Assembly (NCBI RefSeq): GCF_014655595.1 | Contig: NZ_BNBL01000017.1 | Location: forward strand, 1-64,000 | Length of the DNA stretch: 64,000 bases | Reading direction: 5' to 3' | From: Streptomyces griseocarneus | Lineage (GTDB): Bacteria; Actinomycetota; Actinomycetes; Streptomycetales; Streptomycetaceae | Shown: positions 63,609 through 64,000 of the stretch, one piece after another | Numbering within the stretch: position 1 is the stretch's first letter | Layout of the letters: the number at the start of each line of letters is the position of its first letter | Position numbers and translations under genes: made by a program | The notes under the pieces: generated by a model | What the model was told of the DNA's origin: nothing | Seen by the model: the letters and a program-made list of their open reading frames with translations, nothing else | Databases searched by the model: none

Positions 63609-63839
63609 TTACCCCAATGCGGACAGCGTCCACTGGTGTGCCGGGTCGGTGAGCCATTCCACCGCCTCGGGGTCGTCCAGCAACAGCTCGGGATCTTGCA
63701 CGCCGACCCTCCGCATGAACTCCACCAGGTCGGCATCGCGGAAGGCGCGACCGAGCGGTTGTTCGACGCCGCCTTGGCGAGCGGTTACGCGACGCCCGCC
63801 GCGCGCGTCGATCCGGTGGACGGAGAACGGAGCAGCCAC
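63609..63839 (-). CDS. Hypothetical small protein
   Basis: 76 aa from GTG 63839; the ribosome site is weak, so it may be coupled to the gene beyond. It reads FSVHRIDARGGRRVTARQGG, then FRDADLVEFMRRVGVQDPEL and LLDDPEAVEWLTDPAHQW. The pattern (beta hairpin, then an acidic helix) recurs in Streptomyces hypothetical proteins, but I cannot name a family. It is either the right end of the phage module or a host gene. Confidence 0.6.
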   Translation of the reverse strand: MAAPFSVHRIDARGGRRVTARQGGVEQPLGRAFRDADLVEFMRRVGVQDPELLLDDPEAVEWLTDPAHQWTLSALG

Positions 63840-63897
63840 CGCTTCAGCGTCCGCCGCCGTTGACCGACCGGCACGTGGTAGGCGGCCGACCGGGCGG

Positions 63898-64000
63898 TCA
63901 CGGCGGCGGGGCGAGTTCGTCGAGGAGCGGTCGCAAGGCCAGGCGCAGCTTCTCGGCCGTGTTGTCCGTCCGGGTCTGTTCGAACACAGGGGTAGCCCGG
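63898..64000 (-). CDS. Partial gene running off the right edge
   Basis: Only the last 33 codons are present, ending at TGA 63898-63900: PVFEQTRTDNTAEKLRLALR, then PLLDELAPPP. The codon pattern is GC3-rich and coding-like. Position directly upstream of the portal unit would suit a terminase large subunit, but nothing in this tail proves it. Confidence 0.55.
   Translation of the reverse strand, partial: RATPVFEQTRTDNTAEKLRLALRPLLDELAPPP

Overview
The window is a high-GC (about 68-70 %) actinobacterial temperate phage or prophage, almost certainly of Streptomyces. The signs are frequent GTG/TTG starts, AGGAGG-type ribosome sites, a DUF2637-like membrane protein, a zinc-finger-containing tyrosine integrase and a complete set of siphovirus head-tail genes. 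All family assignments are from recognition of the sequence, not from a database search.

Layout. (1) 0.3-2.3 kb: integrase, excisionase-like gene and a small HTH-like gene, all leftward. (2) 2.5-5.2 kb: a rightward cassette of an ECF-like sigma factor, a small partner protein and a one-pass membrane protein with a Pro/Glu repeat tail, closed by a 15-bp-stem terminator. (3) 5.2-8.5 kb: leftward ssb, amidase endolysin, a small protein with an amyloid-like motif, a small-terminase-like gene and a ParB-like gene. (4) 9.0-15.1 kb: the rightward replication/recombination block (HTH protein, initiator-like protein, DnaC-like loader, DUF2637-like protein, Sak4-like ATPase). Three of its transcription units share a 5' leader. 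(5) 15.1-15.65 kb: a gene-free tract with 15 perfect GGCGCGCC palindromes, a candidate origin or binding array. (6) 15.7-63.5 kb: leftward lysis and virion genes. In order of transcription (right to left) these are portal-MuF, a 16.4-kb polyvalent gene, protease, capsid, connectors, tail tube, frameshifted tail chaperones, tape measure, tail tip, fibre and holins.

Accessory material sits inside the virion operon. At 30.5-31.8 kb an XF1762-type gene is split by an insert carrying a secreted-protein gene on the other strand. At 36.1-37.9 kb a lower-GC island holds a two-gene module whose proteins share a 25-residue amyloid-signalling-like motif, flanked by gene relics.

Regulation. A 19-bp repeat (top-strand consensus GGYTWRYGTCGCGYGCTGS) occurs 15 times, always just upstream of leftward genes. 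In five genes it ends exactly 25-26 nt before the start codon. No large terminase is visible; if the element continues to the right it should lie beyond 64000.
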